A program made the position numbers and the translations under genes. The notes under the pieces are model-generated. The model did no database searches. It had not been told where the DNA came from and saw only the letters and a program-made list of their open reading frames with translations. This document shows, in pieces, positions 16,982 to 25,785 of a stretch of DNA of 64,000 bases; within the stretch, counting starts at the first letter, position 1; each line of letters starts with the position of its first letter. The DNA comes from Lewinellaceae bacterium (lineage in GTDB: Bacteria; Bacteroidota; Bacteroidia; Chitinophagales; Saprospiraceae), in assembly GCA_020636105.1 (NCBI GenBank), contig JACJYL010000001.1, forward strand, positions 1,984,001 through 2,048,000, given 5' to 3'.

Positions 16982-17380
16982 TTATTGAATATCCTGTCCG
17001 GGATTAAAACCCAACATAGCTATTACAAGAATGGCCAATTCCCAAACACTCGGTTCCAGTTCGATAAATAAGGTCCGCACCACAACAACAACGCCACCAA
17101 GCACCATTTTCTTAATGAACTTCCGTTGCTGATGTTTTTCCTTTAATTCATCTCTCTCCCGTTTCAGGTTTCGTTTTTCGGAAACCAAACGCTCACGTTC
17201 CTGCTCCCATAACTTTCTTTCTTCTTCCAGGACAAGTTTCATATCCCTGGCCTGGGTATCGGTGGATTTGTATTCATCTGAAGCGTCCGTATTAAACAAT
17301 ACCTTGAGTAATACGACAACAACAAGGAGGATTATAAAAACGATGCCTCCGCTGGTCGAATTTAATGCTAAGAACAACAT
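16982..17380 (-). CDS. Small membrane protein with coiled coil
   Basis: 132 residues. A strong N-terminal helix (GIVFIILLVVVVLLKVLF, residues 12-29), a charged coiled-coil segment (about 42-88: EEERKLWEQERERLVSEKRN), a second hydrophobic stretch (VLGGVVVVVRTLFIEL) and a third (AILVIAMLGF). No family recognised. It lies 51 bp downstream of a secreted-protein gene on the same strand and ends at a terminator, so the two may form an operon. The topology suggests an inner-membrane protein with a coiled-coil loop. Confidence 0.65.
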   Translation of the reverse strand: MLFLALNSTSGGIVFIILLVVVVLLKVLFNTDASDEYKSTDTQARDMKLVLEEERKLWEQERERLVSEKRNLKRERDELKEKHQQRKFIKKMVLGGVVVVVRTLFIELEPSVWELAILVIAMLGFNPGQDIQ

Positions 17381-17431
17381 AACCTCTCATTTAAAAATTG
17401 AACAATTGAATTTACCCCCATGGATGTCAAA

Positions 17432-17830
17432 TCATCGCATGGCATCATCCAGTACTTTTCTTGTTTTTTCGCAAAATACAGTGATCAGAACCCCTTCCGA
17501 CTTGACAACATTTTTAAATTCTCCAGTGATAAAAAGCATCTGGCCCTGATCGGGTAATGCCTCCCCCTGAATGGCTTTAACCATTAAGGAGCCTCCATGA
17601 CCATCTTCGATATAGTAGTAATTGACCAGAATGGCAGGAATCGCCAGTGAACCGCTCGTTACTTTGGCATCCGGAATTGCCCTGAATTCGTTGTGAAGAT
17701 CTTTTTTAGCCCCCGGGATATCGGAAGACAAAAGAATCGGTGTTTTGACAAATTTTTCGGGATCGGGAGAACAGGTAGCGACCTGGAAAAAGCACCAGGC
17801 ACATAAAATCAGAAATAATAACCATCTCAT
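17432..17830 (-). CDS. Hypothetical secreted or lipoprotein
   Basis: 132 residues. N-terminal hydrophobic segment (MRWLLFLILCAWCFFQVATC) with Cys20 in a lipobox-like context (VATC), then a compact globular domain of beta character (LFITGEFKNVVKSEGVLITVF). No family recognised. First gene of the pair 17830 to 16982 on the minus strand. The stretch of about 850 bp upstream separates it from the divergently transcribed 831-residue orphan. Confidence 0.65.
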   Translation of the reverse strand: MRWLLFLILCAWCFFQVATCSPDPEKFVKTPILLSSDIPGAKKDLHNEFRAIPDAKVTSGSLAIPAILVNYYYIEDGHGGSLMVKAIQGEALPDQGQMLFITGEFKNVVKSEGVLITVFCEKTRKVLDDAMR

Positions 17831-18676
17831 AATACGTCGATTTAAAGGTTAGAAATCGCCGCACAAAAAATGAGGTTTGACTTGCAAAAGACTCGATAAT
17901 AGCCTATCTTGCATAGATATTGTATATACAAATAGCGTCAAACGACCTCACCGTCGTGCGACCTTTTGAGAACAATGTGGGGTGGTTTAAACTAATCCGG
18001 CCAGGACGTTTTCTACCCCATTTTTTTTCCTGCCAAGCATAAGCAATCACAAACCATGAATGCCCTTGGGCCATGTTTCACAATGTTCAATACTTCAACA
18101 GTTGAACCTGTCTTCCTGTGTGTCTAAATGTGTGCGAGGTGGGTTATAGCTAAGCTATATTAGTATCATGAATATGTTCAGAGGGGGATTGTTAAAGTGC
18201 CTTTTTAGAAATGTGAATTTAACATCTCTGTATTTTATGTTGGCTATTCGAAATTAAATTTAGTCCATTTTTGCCAACTATGCAAATTTTTTTTATTAAT
18301 TTCCATTGTTTTTCTTTTTTTCTTAAAATTTTACAATGTTTTTATAGATTAACACAATATTTTATGCCAATAATATCAATACAACCTCAATAAAACATAA
18401 GAATATGAAAAATTAATTTTTACTCAGAAAATTTATACTCTAAATATTTGCGTAATATGATTTATTTTACCTATATTTGTTTATATATAAAAATTTTATA
18501 CCATTATTTACATTTTCTACCCAACTTTACACTTATTTAAAATTACTTTAACCCCAAAAACCGTCAGACACAAAAAGAAGCATAACCCTCAGACTATGAG
18601 ATAATATTTAAATGCTTAGCTTACCTTATTCAGACTTTGCCTTTTAACCCTCAAAAACGCACAACAAAAATTTATT
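17831..18676. other. Long AT-rich intergenic region
   Basis: 846 bp between divergent genes. The half next to 18676 is very AT-rich. I see no open frame with coding character, no tRNA and no clear palindrome; the only recognisable element is the promoter at 18447-18479. The length is unusual for this window, where gaps are mostly under 350 bp, so it may hold regulatory sites or an unrecognised RNA. Confidence 0.5.
18447..18479 (+). promoter_or_regulatory. Bacteroidota-type promoter for the 831-residue protein
   Basis: TTTG (18447-18450), 21 bp, TATATTTG (18472-18479). This fits the -33/-7 consensus and would give a leader of about 190 nucleotides before the ATG at 18677. Confidence 0.55.
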
Positions 18677-21172
18677 ATGTCAAGTACGAATAAAGTTCGA
18701 ATTCAAACGGCCGTATTCAAAACCATTCACAACCAAATTATAGCAAAATTTCAAACCGAACACCCTGATCAAAATCTACCGGAATACAAACTTTACGGTT
18801 TTGCTCCCCAATCCAAAGGCCAGGAGCATAAAAATGAAATCAGTATCCGAAGTGAGTTTATAAAAACTTACGAAACCAACGGCATAACACCGCCCCAAAG
18901 TCTGAAAAGTGAACACAAATGGAAGTTAAACGGCAAATTCCTCAGGGACGCCTATAAAATTAAAGCCAATACACAGAATCCATTCATTACGATCAATGCC
19001 GACTATCTTAACACTTTTTTGTTATACCTTGGATATAAAGACCTTGAATCTTATAACCGTTTCCTACAGGTAGAAAATATCGTCCCGCAGGAAAGAACGC
19101 CCGTGGAACGTCCAGACAGTTTATCAGACCATGCCATCTATTTCAGCGGGTATGCTTATATCGGCAATAATATTGATCAGATTACCCCATTCGAACTAAT
19201 CCTGAATGGGACGATTGTCGAAGTGCCCAAATCCCCTTATTATGGCCGTCGGTACAAAGGTAAAATTGACCAACCCGATTTAGACAATTTACACCTTCAT
19301 TCCAGCATCACCCTTTCTTCACAGGATGACCTGGACACCCGTCACGAACTGAAACTAATTCTTCTCGGCAATACTCCCCTGAAACGCAGATCCTTTGCCG
19401 TAGGGTATTACATTGTCATTTCCAATGCCGAAACCCGCATGGGACCTTTTATCCTTGAAAACCGAATTGTCAATGAATACCTGAATCCAGACATACCAGA
19501 AGATGGGGTCGCTTTAGGTACCCACGCCCCATTAAATACCCAGAGCCTGCTGAAAATGATTTTCGAAAATGAAATCACACAGAGCGATTCAAATTTACCC
19601 CTGCTTCAGTCCTCCATTCCCAGAACCTTTTTTGATTTTCTTAAAACAAATTGGAACCTCAACTTCACAAAAAAGAAAATTATTGCCACATTTCACGAGT
19701 GGAAAAAGGCCCAGTTTACCCAATTTTTAAATAATCAGCATTATAACCTTGACAACTACCTGGAGGGCACTTCCAACAACTTCGGCCCATTCCTCGACAA
19801 TGTGTACCCGGGATGGAGAAACAATCAAAATTTACTTGAAAAAATAGCGGGCCATTATGCCATGTACATTGGTTGCTGGGAACCCAACTCCATTACCGGC
19901 GAAAAGGAGAAAAAAATCGAGCTGCTCCGTTTTGTGCTGACCAAAAACGGAAAGGTTCAGTGCCTTGCCAACGGCGAAAGAGAGTTTAAAGGAAGTATTG
20001 AGATTTATGAACAAAGAATATTACAGTTTAAGCTCCAAAAAGTAGATGGCAATTCCAATTATCTGGTAATTTTACGTATCCCTGACGTCATCCATGACAA
20101 AGAACAGGATGATTATACCTTTACAGGAATTTTTGGTGGCATCAGCACAGGTTTAAAACCTCGCGCCGATAAGGCACTTTTACGCAAGATCCCTGATAAT
20201 GATATCAAAAACCCGAAATACACCCCAAGGTTTATCGATGGTACCGAATCCGGTATAATCGAGGAGTTAAAAAATTCAATTTCGGGTTTCGAGCAATTTT
20301 TTTCTCTGGAATCCGAAAAAGACAGGTACCTTCAGGGGAGCAATTTGTTTTTCAGCAATATCCTGAACCTCCCCCCTTCCAATAAAGATATCAAGGAAGC
20401 CGCAGGTACCTATTATCTTTATCGCCTGAACTTCCATAATAAAGTCATAAAACGGTATCCTGTTACCATTTCCCCAAGTGGCAAAACGATCTTTATTCGG
20501 GGAAATCTTTCTATTGAAGGAAAAGCTTTCCTTTTGCATGACCAGGTAGTGATCCACTTTTTCCAAAAAGGCCTGTATGAGGGCATGTTGAACTTCCCAA
20601 TGATAACTGCGCCCAACAACCGAAAAGAAGGTATTCTTACGAGCAACAGCCATTCCAACAACCCTTTCTCCAATAAGGTCTTAGTTTTCAAACCTAATAA
20701 ACAACCTAAAGAGGAATCCAGCAAATATTTTTACAAAAACCTCATCATGGATGAACAATATTCTTCCATAAATCAGGAAGAATATGAAGAATTTAAAATA
20801 GCAAGTTATTCCCTTTATTCCAGCCCTTATGCCATTTACACAGATTTGGAAACAGACCGGTTACTCAACGATTCCCCAGTCCAATTAAAGGAAAAAGCCA
20901 TCAAGAACCATCTAGGGAAACTCATCCTATACCATTTTAAGAAAACAAATGTTCCAAATTGTGAAGCCACGCGGTCCTGTTTGAAAATGGCTCAAAGGAT
21001 GATGACTCATTGGCAATGTGATCAGAAAATAATTTCCAGTATATTGGATAGCCAATATCCAAATTTAGCTTGCTGTGACAATCTAAAATCAGAAATTATG
21101 AATTATTTCAATCCGGACGGAAGTGAACCGAACAGATTCAGCTATGAATCTACGACAGAAAATTTCTTTTAG
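18677..21172 (+). CDS. Orphan 831-residue cytoplasmic protein
   Basis: No signal peptide and no membrane helix. Residues about 1-130 contain KWKLNGKFLRDAYKIK and ADYLNTFLLYLGYKDLESYN, which recalls the small N-terminal module (TLxxLAxYLGYxSWxxF) found in several Bacteroidota signalling proteins. Residues 130-260 are a separate beta-rich region. Two stretches look related: IAGHYAMYIGCWEPN ... NGKVQCLANGEREFKGSIEI (about 385-480) and AAGTYYLYRLNFHN ... SGKTIFIRGNLSIEGKAFLL (about 575-650), suggesting a duplicated beta domain. The C-terminus has four Cys in two clusters. It stands alone with a long upstream region. Function unknown; regulatory or defence roles are only guesses. Confidence 0.75.
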   Translation: MSSTNKVRIQTAVFKTIHNQIIAKFQTEHPDQNLPEYKLYGFAPQSKGQEHKNEISIRSEFIKTYETNGITPPQSLKSEHKWKLNGKFLRDAYKIKANTQNPFITINADYLNTFLLYLGYKDLESYNRFLQVENIVPQERTPVERPDSLSDHAIYFSGYAYIGNNIDQITPFELILNGTIVEVPKSPYYGRRYKGKIDQPDLDNLHLHSSITLSSQDDLDTRHELKLILLGNTPLKRRSFAVGYYIVISNAETRMGPFILENRIVNEYLNPDIPEDGVALGTHAPLNTQSLLKMIFENEITQSDSNLPLLQSSIPRTFFDFLKTNWNLNFTKKKIIATFHEWKKAQFTQFLNNQHYNLDNYLEGTSNNFGPFLDNVYPGWRNNQNLLEKIAGHYAMYIGCWEPNSITGEKEKKIELLRFVLTKNGKVQCLANGEREFKGSIEIYEQRILQFKLQKVDGNSNYLVILRIPDVIHDKEQDDYTFTGIFGGISTGLKPRADKALLRKIPDNDIKNPKYTPRFIDGTESGIIEELKNSISGFEQFFSLESEKDRYLQGSNLFFSNILNLPPSNKDIKEAAGTYYLYRLNFHNKVIKRYPVTISPSGKTIFIRGNLSIEGKAFLLHDQVVIHFFQKGLYEGMLNFPMITAPNNRKEGILTSNSHSNNPFSNKVLVFKPNKQPKEESSKYFYKNLIMDEQYSSINQEEYEEFKIASYSLYSSPYAIYTDLETDRLLNDSPVQLKEKAIKNHLGKLILYHFKKTNVPNCEATRSCLKMAQRMMTHWQCDQKIISSILDSQYPNLACCDNLKSEIMNYFNPDGSEPNRFSYESTTENFF

Positions 21173-21218
21173 AGATTACCATTGCCCATGCATTCCATTT
21201 CATAGAAAGCCAATTTAA

Positions 21219-22106
21219 TTACTTTTCCTTCAACTCTCCCATCACATCATTGCGTTGGAGAAAATTCAGAAAATCTTTAGCCTGAGTTTTGGATTGGAAT
21301 TTTCCAATGGTGACATGATAAAATAGCTGACCGTCAGCTCTCCTGGTGTAGAGCATTACCGGCTGATTGAAGTCTTTTTCAAGGAGATGTACCTTGTCCA
21401 CCGCTTCCTCGTATTTATTAAAGACACCTGTTTGAATATAGTATTCCGCAACGGATTTGGGCGTAAAAGCCAATGGTTCGCTTTGATAATAATTATTATT
21501 GGTATTAGGTACTTCGGCAGCGGCAAAAACAGGTGATTGGCTTGCAAAAACAGGTTGGTTGGCATTCATCCTTGTTTCCGGTTCCGGGATCAGCGCAGGT
21601 CGTGAAAAGGTGAAAATGGCCTTGGGACTGTCCATGACCAGCTCCCGGATGGCCCGGGTGACAGGCGGATGAACAGATATTTTGTTGCCGGGTTTGTTCA
21701 GTTCTTCCAGAATGGAAAGCAACTCCTTTGCTCCCACCGAAGTTTCTATCCTGTTCAACAATACGCCCTGTGAACTAAAAATCAGAATGGTGGGCAAAGT
21801 GGCCACTTTATATTGATTCTGATACCATTGTCCTTCCGAATGATCAATATCCAATTTTGTCGCCAGGTAATTTTGATTGGCATAAATAGCCAACTGTGGA
21901 TCATTGAAAGTATTTTTTTCCATCCACTGGCATGGCATACACCAGTCGGCAGAGAAATGGGCGAAGTACAATTTGCCCTCCCTGGCCGCCATATTACGCA
22001 CCTCGGAAAGAGCGGCATCAACGAAATTGACAGACGCCTTTAAACCGAAAAAAGAAAATTGAGCTAATACGAACAGGGGGAGAAAAAGAATGTTTGACTT
22101 TTTCAT
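21219..22106 (-). CDS. Secreted thioredoxin-SPOR fusion
   Basis: 295 residues with a signal peptide (to about residue 24, GLKASVN). A thioredoxin-like domain (27-145) has ADWCMPCQWMEKNTF, the CMPC redox pair of the DUF255/DsbD-C-like group, and the cis-Pro segment ATLPTILIF. A Pro/Asn-rich linker (about 155-210) joins a C-terminal SPOR domain (about 218-290: AEYYIQTGVFNKYEEAVDKV ... FYHVTIGKFQSKTQAKDFL). SPOR suggests binding to peptidoglycan, which would place the reductase at the cell wall or division site. Transcribed alone, convergent to the orphan gene. Confidence 0.88.
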   Translation of the reverse strand: MKKSNILFLPLFVLAQFSFFGLKASVNFVDAALSEVRNMAAREGKLYFAHFSADWCMPCQWMEKNTFNDPQLAIYANQNYLATKLDIDHSEGQWYQNQYKVATLPTILIFSSQGVLLNRIETSVGAKELLSILEELNKPGNKISVHPPVTRAIRELVMDSPKAIFTFSRPALIPEPETRMNANQPVFASQSPVFAAAEVPNTNNNYYQSEPLAFTPKSVAEYYIQTGVFNKYEEAVDKVHLLEKDFNQPVMLYTRRADGQLFYHVTIGKFQSKTQAKDFLNFLQRNDVMGELKEK

Positions 22107-22362
22107 ATTTCATAAGGATTAAACTTGTTACCAAATAGCAGGATCTCGCTTTGGTGAGGTTAAAGATAAGGAAATAAAATTAACATTTCAAGTGAAGGAA
22201 CGAGACCGGCAGTAAGTTAATGGAGAACGGTATTTTTAAATTAGTTTACGAAGCAATATTTTTTTTTAATAAATAAAACAAAAATACGATCCCCTAAAAG
22301 AAGCCCCGGGATTTTTTTTCACCTTTCTTAAACAGGACTACCCGTTAAAACCATAACCTTTT

Positions 22363-22370
22363 TAACTTTG
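22363..22370 (+). promoter_or_regulatory. Promoter -7 element
   Basis: TAACTTTG matches TAnnTTTG; the ATG at 22398 follows 27 bp later. It argues for the ATG start, since the in-frame TTG at 22368 lies within the element. In 22107-22397 nothing else was seen. Confidence 0.5.
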
Positions 22371-22397
22371 TTCCATACTTTACACAAAGTTCAATTT

Positions 22398-22727
22398 ATG
22401 GATAAAACGACGTTTGAGAATACGAAGGAACTCATTGCTCAGGATTTTGAGCTGGAAGCGGTGGAAGGAGAAAGCATAACGGAGGAGCAATTACTCATGT
22501 TGCTTGCTGAGAGGATGGATTTCCTGATCCAGAATCGTCCGGAATTTCTTTTCAGCCTGATGTACCGGCTTGACGTGGATGAACGTAAGGTAGAAGCAGC
22601 ACTTTCCCCTATCGCTCCTGAACCCGGACATATCGAGCTTGCCCGCCTGGTCATCGAACGACAGCGGAAGCGGGCTTTTACCAAACAATTCTACAAACAG
22701 GAAGAGCTGGATGACCTCGATTGGTGA
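22398..22727 (+). CDS. Conserved-looking small acidic protein
   Basis: 109 residues from ATG 22398. Entirely helical and charged, with acidic N-terminus (MDKTTFENTKELIAQDFELE), a middle RPEFLFSLMYRLDVDERKVE and ELARLVIERQRKRAFTKQ near the end. No signal peptide. It has the character of Bacteroidota housekeeping hypotheticals rather than a chance frame, with a good promoter element just upstream. No function recognised. Convergent with the anti-sigma-like gene. Confidence 0.65.
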   Translation: MDKTTFENTKELIAQDFELEAVEGESITEEQLLMLLAERMDFLIQNRPEFLFSLMYRLDVDERKVEAALSPIAPEPGHIELARLVIERQRKRAFTKQFYKQEELDDLDW

Positions 22728-22793
22728 TCCCCTCAAAAAACGTTCCCCGAAAAATTCGGATGAATCAAAAGAGGAGCCGCTCAAATTCACCTA

Positions 22794-23738
22794 TTATCCC
22801 AACTTGAACCAAAAACTATTGATCTTTTCCAACAACTCTTCTGACTTTGACCGGTAAAAATCATCTTCTGTCGTATTGATCAGGTCTAAGAGTAATTCCT
22901 TAACCTCCACTGTATCTCCGCCATCAGCCAATAAGGCCAAAGCTTTGCTGTACCGGGCGTTATCCCTGAAAAAGTTTGCACGCTCTTCAGGAAAATCTAC
23001 CATTTCCAGCGACATCAACACATCGTCGAATGAATCAATAGCGGTCTGGTAGTCACCACTTTCCATGGCTTCATGGGCTGCGGCAAACTGTGCTTCAATG
23101 ACAGTCGTCACCTCAGGCCTTTCGCTGCCCATACTGCCGCCGGTCTCCGGTTTAAAATAAGCTGCTTGCACCAGGGCATCCGGGCCGTAATTGGCCCCGG
23201 CATACCATTTGATTCCAAAACTTACGATCAGCAGGAAAGAAGCCGCCACGGCCAACCGGCGATAGAGGGTTCTTATTTTGGCTTTTGGGTTTGCTGCCGG
23301 GAGTCCTACAACGGTATTATTTTCCGTTTCCCATCCCTGCATTTTCCGACTAAAATCCTGGTCGGCCATTCCCTGAAATCCAGAGAACAATGTTTTATAC
23401 TGCGCCACTTTTTTGGCAAACGCGGTATCTGTTTTCAACCTGATGTCTGTTTCGCTACGGAGTTCCGGATGCAATTCATCGTTGAGATACCCCTGGATAA
23501 GGGTTATTTCCTCTTCATCAGCATCACTCCATTCGTCGGACCATGCTTCGAGCTTACTTTTAAAAGAAGCATCCGCCAGTGTTTCCAATCCTGAAAAGAT
23601 CTTTTGGTACGCCTTTACTTCCTGAGCCAGTTCATTATCGTTTCGTATGTCCTTTTTAAAGACTTCCCTCTCTTCCGGGTTCATCGTACCTTGACAATAG
23701 GCTTCAATTTTTTCGATATTTACTTGTTGTGGGTTCAT
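22794..23738 (-). CDS. Membrane anti-sigma-like protein with TPR-like C-terminus
   Basis: 314 residues. Two related N-terminal segments, each like a zinc-free anti-sigma/adaptor start: IEAYCQGTMNPEEREVFKKD (1-70) and IQGYLNDELHPELRSETDIR (80-140). One transmembrane helix near 171-186 (AVAASFLLIVSFGIKW). The outer part (about 205-314) contains TPR-like helices (AHEAMESGDYQTAIDSFDDV, DNARYSKALALLADGG). Eight bases separate it from the sigma-factor gene upstream, so it is most likely the co-transcribed anti-sigma partner, with the TPR part sensing or binding a periplasmic partner. The assignment rests on context and topology. Confidence 0.7.
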   Translation of the reverse strand: MNPQQVNIEKIEAYCQGTMNPEEREVFKKDIRNDNELAQEVKAYQKIFSGLETLADASFKSKLEAWSDEWSDADEEEITLIQGYLNDELHPELRSETDIRLKTDTAFAKKVAQYKTLFSGFQGMADQDFSRKMQGWETENNTVVGLPAANPKAKIRTLYRRLAVAASFLLIVSFGIKWYAGANYGPDALVQAAYFKPETGGSMGSERPEVTTVIEAQFAAAHEAMESGDYQTAIDSFDDVLMSLEMVDFPEERANFFRDNARYSKALALLADGGDTVEVKELLLDLINTTEDDFYRSKSEELLEKINSFWFKLG

Positions 23739-23745
23739 TTTATTT

Positions 23746-24294
23746 CTATCCTAACATTTGCCTGATGGCTTTGAGACAATCAAATTTCTTCTTTTTCGCT
23801 GCTCCGGAGGAAGGCATATCCATATTACTGGCCACCGCCTCCATGCTATAACCTTCCAGGTAATAAAGGGTGAGCAATGTCTTACAGGGCTCTCCTATTT
23901 TACCCAGTATGCTTTTTACGATTGCTGCATTTTCTTCAGCATCTTCGTGTTCGTTTATCCAGTTGTCGGCCAGGTGCATCATACTCTCTTCCCCTTCATC
24001 CGCCACACTGAATCCTTTTCGCCGGCAAAGGTTTTTTCCAATTCCGACCAAAAATGTACTTAATCGCGATTGCAGGGGAGCTTTCAGGCTTCCATTGACC
24101 GCCTTGCGATGAAGGATGACCATCGCTTCGTGCAACAATTCAAGGGCTTGTGACGGGTTTATCCTGGCGTATTTTATAAAATGTCCACAGAACACCTCCC
24201 GGACATCATGATAAAAATCTTTCCAAACCCTGTCGTCCCCCCCTGCCAGTTGCTCGAGTAATTTTTCCTCGTTTTGATAATTGCTTTTGTTCAT
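23746..24294 (-). CDS. ECF-type RNA polymerase sigma factor
   Basis: 182 residues. Region 2 lies about 15-90 (LLEQLAGGDDRVWKDFYHDV, then SRLSTFLVGIGKNLCRRK) and region 4 about 125-180 (LGKIGEPCKTLLTLYYLEGY, SMEAVASNMDMPSSGAAKKK, FDCLKAIRQML), the helix-turn-helix that reads the -35 box. It is a diverged member of the extracytoplasmic-function group. The membrane gene immediately downstream is the probable anti-sigma factor. Targets are unknown. Confidence 0.85.
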   Translation of the reverse strand: MNKSNYQNEEKLLEQLAGGDDRVWKDFYHDVREVFCGHFIKYARINPSQALELLHEAMVILHRKAVNGSLKAPLQSRLSTFLVGIGKNLCRRKGFSVADEGEESMMHLADNWINEHEDAEENAAIVKSILGKIGEPCKTLLTLYYLEGYSMEAVASNMDMPSSGAAKKKKFDCLKAIRQMLG

Positions 24295-24459
24295 TAATGG
24301 ATGAGTTTCGGTATTGGTTACTAAACGGAGAAACTATTTTATTAATAAGTCTATTGTTCTGTGGATTTTCTACGGTTTCGGAATAAAGATATAACAGATG
24401 GTAACAATGTAAAAGAAACTCCCAAAATATAAATCAGATCGTATTTTAATGGAACGCGG

Positions 24460-25785
24460 AGGGAACAGGTTTGACAGATTCACACGAATGGCATCCCTGA
24501 TCCCAAAAAAATCCGTCCTCACCTGTTCAATCTGTTCTAATCTGCGTCCCATCATTTTCCAAAAGCTTCCATTGATGGGTAGAACGCTGATGAAACGGAT
24601 CTGACGGATTGCCACGGATCTTAGCACATCAAAAAAATCCGTCCAACATCCGTTCTATCTGTTCTGATCTGCCTCCCATCATTTTCCATCACTTTTCAAA
24701 AGCTTCCATTGATGGGTAGAACGCTGATGAAACGGATTTGACGGATTGTCACGGACCTTAGCACATCAAAAAAATCCGTCCAACATCCGTTCTATCTGTT
24801 CTGATCTGCGTCCCATCATTTCCCATCATTTTCCAAAAGCTTCCATTGATGGGTAGAACGCTGATGAAACGGATCTGACGGATTGCCACGGATCTTAGCA
24901 CATCAAAAAAATCCGTCCAACATCCGTTCTATCTGTTCTGATCTGCCTCCCATCATTTTCCAAAAGCTTCCATTGATGGGTAGAACGCTGATGAAACGGA
25001 TTTGACGGATTGTCACGGACCTTAGCACATCAAAAAAATCCGTCCAACATCCGTTCTATCTGTTCTGATCTGCCTCCCATCATTTCCCATCATTTTCCAA
25101 AAGCTTCCATTGATGGGTAGAACGCTGATGAAACGGATCTGACGGATTGCCACGGATCTTAGCACATCAAAAAAATCCGTCCAACATCCGTTCTATCTGT
25201 TCTGATCTGCCTCCCATCATTTTCCAAAAGCTTCCATTGATGGGTAGAACGCTGATGAAACGGATTTGACGGATTGCCACGGATCTTAGCACATCAAAAA
25301 AATCCGTCCAACATCCGTTCTATCTGTTCTGATCTGCGTCCCATCATTTTCCAAAAGCTTCCATTGATGGGTAGAACGCTGATGAAACGGATCTGACGGA
25401 TTGCCACGGATCTTAGCACATCAAAAAAATCCGTCCAACATCCGTTCTATCTGTTCTGATCTGCCTCCCATCATTTTCCATCACTTTTCAAAAGCTTCCA
25501 TTGATGGGTAGAACGCTGATGAAACGGATCTGACGGATTGCCACGGATCTTAGCACATCAAAAAAATCCGTCCAACATCCGTTCTATCTGTTCTGATCTG
25601 CCTCCCATCATTTCCATCACTTTTCAAAAGCTTCCATTGATGGGTAGCACAATGATGAAACGGATTTGACAGATTCACACGGATGGCATCCCGATCCCAA
25701 AAAAAATCCGTCCTCACCTGTTCAATCTGTTCTAATCCGTGTTCCATCCAAGTCCCATCATTTTCCATCATTTCCCAAAAGCTTC
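24460..25785. repeat. Tandem repeat array, about ten units of 127-139 bp
   Basis: The anchor AAAAGCTTCCAT(TGATGGG) occurs at 24559, 24698, 24835, 24962, 25099, 25226, 25353, 25490, 25626 and 25777. Successive spacings are 139, 137, 127, 137, 127, 127, 137, 136 and 151. The step of about 10 bp is an extra copy of TCCCATCATT. Central units are nearly identical; the first and last (with CTCACCTGTTCAATCTGTTC) differ from them and resemble each other. Each unit has several ATCCGT hexamers and their complements, so the RNA could fold. The last anchor lies inside the end of the GH53 gene (codons MEAFGK plus stop). Open frames within the array are artefacts of the repeat. No unique spacers, so not a CRISPR array. 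Confidence 0.95.

Noticed and set aside
22711..22857. A 48-codon plus-strand frame starting inside the end of the gene at 22398-22727
   Set aside because: It overlaps the C-terminal codons of the anti-sigma-like gene on the other strand and shows no recognisable family.
24370..25771. Short open frames inside the tandem repeat array
   Set aside because: They arise from the repeat unit itself and share sequence between units; no coding character.
24460..25785. CRISPR array
   Set aside because: Units of 127-139 bp are uniform over their full length, with no unique spacers and no cas genes nearby.
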